Shown: one piece after another, positions 6,157-6,972 of the stretch
Layout of the letters: the number at the start of each line of letters is the position of its first letter
Position numbering within the stretch: the stretch's first letter is position 1
Origin: an uncultured Eubacterium sp.
Lineage (GTDB): Bacteria > Bacillota_A > Clostridia > Lachnospirales > Lachnospiraceae
Assembly (NCBI GenBank): GCA_948468465.1
Contig: CAOKJJ010000229.1
Coordinates: 1-6,972, forward strand
Length of the DNA stretch: 6,972 nt
Direction of reading: 5' to 3'
Notes under the pieces: generated by a model
Databases searched by the model: none
What the model was told of the DNA's origin: nothing
What the model saw: only the letters and a program-made list of their open reading frames with translations
Position numbers and translations under genes: made by a program

Positions 6157-6342
6157 TTATGAAAGGGTGATGTCTTCTACATTTACTCCTAAAGATGATA
6201 ATTTTGCAACCGTTAATTTGATGGAATAGTCCAGTTCTTTATTTTCGTGGCTGCCATTTTCTCTTTTGATGCGCTGCAATTCCGCATATCTGTCGATGGT
6301 TATCGTAATTAATTCTTTATCTGTCATTTCCATTCCCTCCAT
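6157..6342 (-). CDS. Small protein of unknown function (61 residues)
   Basis: I do not recognise a family. From the ATG at 6342 the product is 61 residues: an acidic start, ITITIDRYAELQRIKRENG (12-30), a charged linker SHENKELDY (31-39), then a second amphipathic stretch ending in LGVNVEDITLS. It looks like a small soluble helical protein with no transmembrane segment or cysteine. The frame opens at 6393, but the ATG at 6342 is preceded by AAAGGCGGTGATC (6357-6345), a one-mismatch version of the full 16S-complementary sequence, at a proper distance. A second in-frame ATG at 6327 also has its own GGAGGG (6339-6334) and would give a 56-residue protein; either or both may be used. It has its own promoter at 6422-6450 and ends at the shared terminator at 6093-6139, so it is a stand-alone unit. 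Confidence 0.6.
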   Translation of the reverse strand: MEGMEMTDKELITITIDRYAELQRIKRENGSHENKELDYSIKLTVAKLSSLGVNVEDITLS

Positions 6343-6421
6343 GTGATCACCGCCTTTATAGTTGATACCATTTCTGCTGATACATTTCATCATGTTATTA
6401 ATATTCCAAAGCAGTTGTTAT

Positions 6422-6450
6422 ATTATAACCTGAAAAATCTGCAATATCAA
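6422..6450 (-). promoter_or_regulatory. Sigma-A promoter of the small minus-strand gene
   Basis: Read on the minus strand, TTGATA (6450-6445) and a perfect TATAAT (6427-6422) are separated by 17 bp. The predicted start near 6415 gives a 5' leader of about 73 nt before the ATG at 6342. This near-consensus promoter is good support for the small gene being real. Confidence 0.68.
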
Positions 6451-6483
6451 TATTTGAAAAGAGATGTATCGTTATCATTTAGT

Positions 6484-6532
6484 GCTGAAGTGTAGCAGTT
6501 CAGATCACCCTTGAACTGTTATGCTGAAGTTA
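6484..6532 (+). other. Structured element: hairpin flanked by GCTGAAGT direct repeats
   Basis: CAGTTCA (6496-6502) pairs with TGAACTG (6512-6518) around the loop GATCACCCT. As RNA on the plus strand the stem extends by six more pairs (6490-6495 with 6519-6524), three of them G-U, giving 13 bp. The G-U pairs would become A-C mismatches on the other strand, which points to a plus-strand RNA. GCTGAAGT occurs on each side (6484-6491 and 6523-6530). The loop resembles the 3' end of 16S rRNA (GATCACCTCC). I found no good promoter for it. Confidence 0.35.
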
Positions 6533-6596
6533 GGTACTGTCCACGGAACAGAACCAGGCTTTGACAGCGAACGGACAAAAGAAAGCAGAAAAAATC

Positions 6597-6625
6597 GGGC
6601 AAAAATTTTTTTTATGAGATATAAT
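6597..6625 (+). promoter_or_regulatory. Candidate promoter for the AraC-family gene
   Basis: TATAAT at 6620-6625 is a perfect -10 hexamer, but the matching -35 position (GGGCAA, 6597-6602, 17-bp spacing) is poor. A TTGACA at 6561-6566 is too far upstream to pair with it. If used, transcription would start near 6632, at the left end of the long palindrome, which would then form the whole 5' leader of the AraC-type gene. Confidence 0.35.
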
Positions 6626-6631
6626 GTTCTT

Positions 6632-6790
6632 AGGAACTGTGAAAAAATAACTTTGCAATTTACTTGTCTTTTTCTCCGATAGCGCAGGGCAAAAATCAGT
6701 TACATAGCCCGCTATGCGCCTGATTTTTGCCCTGCACTCTCGAAAAAAAAATCCTGCGTAACTTGCTAAAGTTATTTTTTCACAGTTCCT
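6632..6790. repeat. 159-bp nested palindrome, MITE-like or dispersed repeat
   Basis: The outer arms are a perfect 23-bp inverted repeat (6632-6654 and 6768-6790, beginning AGGAACTGTGAAAAAATAAC). The pairing continues, with one bulge and one mismatch, to 6663 and 6758. A second perfect 16-bp pair follows at 6684-6699 and 6720-6735 (GCAGGGCAAAAATCAG and its complement), and a CATAGC/GCTATG pair (6703-6708, 6711-6716) caps the apex. Taking the arms as starting at GGAACTG, the element is bounded by TTA on both sides (6630-6632 and 6790-6792), which could be a target duplication, though the overlap with the arms makes this uncertain. It has no coding capacity. It ends 20 bp before the AraC-type start codon. 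Confidence 0.72.
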
Positions 6791-6810
6791 TACAGCAGGG
6801 GGTGATACAA

Positions 6811-6972
6811 ATGGAATGGATAAATGCCATACAAAGTGCGGTCGAATTTATGGAGCAGCATATTGCAGAGGATATATCCGCCGATGATATTGCAGCGCAT
6901 GTGCATATTTCAGCTTATTATTTTCAAAGAGGATTCCGTATGCTCTGCGGATACTCGGTAATGGAATATGTC
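6811..6972 (+). CDS. AraC-family transcriptional regulator (N-terminal part, cut by window end)
   Basis: The first 54 residues are visible. They form the start of an AraC-type DNA-binding domain placed at the very N-terminus: an opening helix (INAIQSAVEFMEQHIAED, about 4-21), then DISADDIAAHVHISAYYFQRGFRMLCG, which carries the first helix-turn-helix with the conserved ISxxYFQRxF signature, then GYSVMEYV leading to the inter-domain helix. An N-terminal DNA-binding domain is typical of regulators such as Rob and of those with a GyrI-like ligand-binding C-terminal domain; the missing part would decide this. GGGGGTGAT at 6798-6806 is a strong ribosome binding site for the ATG at 6811. The 5' flank is the long palindrome, so expression may be influenced by it. 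Target genes cannot be told from this window. Confidence 0.87.
   Translation, partial: MEWINAIQSAVEFMEQHIAEDISADDIAAHVHISAYYFQRGFRMLCGYSVMEYV

Noticed and set aside
6561..6566. TTGACA as the -35 box of the AraC-type gene
   Set aside because: It lies 53 bp before the only good TATAAT; no -10 hexamer is found at 16-18 bp.
6484..6790. CRISPR array
   Set aside because: The repeats are inverted or only two-copy direct repeats without regularly spaced unique spacers, and no cas gene is visible.

Overview
The window looks like chromosome of a low-to-mid GC Firmicute, most likely a clostridium of the Lachnospiraceae type. Evidence: a RecU-type (not RuvC-type) Holliday junction resolvase, the short HisG plus HisZ form of ATP phosphoribosyltransferase, strong Shine-Dalgarno sequences close to AGGAGGTGATC, and consensus sigma-A promoters. 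The genus call is inference; no rRNA or other marker is present.

Layout. 1-228: a GC-rich, hairpin-rich stretch of unknown nature, then recU (229-762, +). A perfect TTGACA-N17-TATAAT promoter starts on the recU stop codon and drives a roughly 230-nt leader. That leader holds a 26-bp dyad (candidate operator), a possible second promoter, alternative hairpins and a possible 16-codon upstream ORF. A four-gene histidine operon follows: hisZ (1025-2233), hisG (2321-2983), hisD (3048-4340) and a 426-residue hisIE protein (4363-5643). Then come a 98-residue single-pass membrane protein (5774-6070, +), a bidirectional terminator, and a small minus-strand gene (6157-6342) with its own strong promoter. 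Between about 6480 and 6790 there is a structured hairpin and a 159-bp nested palindrome that resembles a MITE or dispersed repeat. An AraC-family regulator (6811 onward, +) is cut by the window end.

How the genes work together. HisG and HisZ form the first-step enzyme (PRPP + ATP to phosphoribosyl-ATP). HisE and HisI, on one polypeptide, carry out steps two and three. HisD catalyses the last two oxidations from histidinol to histidine. The middle of the pathway (hisA, hisH/hisF, hisB, hisC and a histidinol-phosphate phosphatase) is absent and must be encoded elsewhere if the pathway is complete.

The most unusual points are the N-terminal 215-220 residues of the HisIE protein, which look like a contracted HisF barrel that has lost both catalytic aspartates; the symmetric dyad just downstream of the his promoter; and the long palindrome between the AraC-type gene and its only visible promoter candidate.
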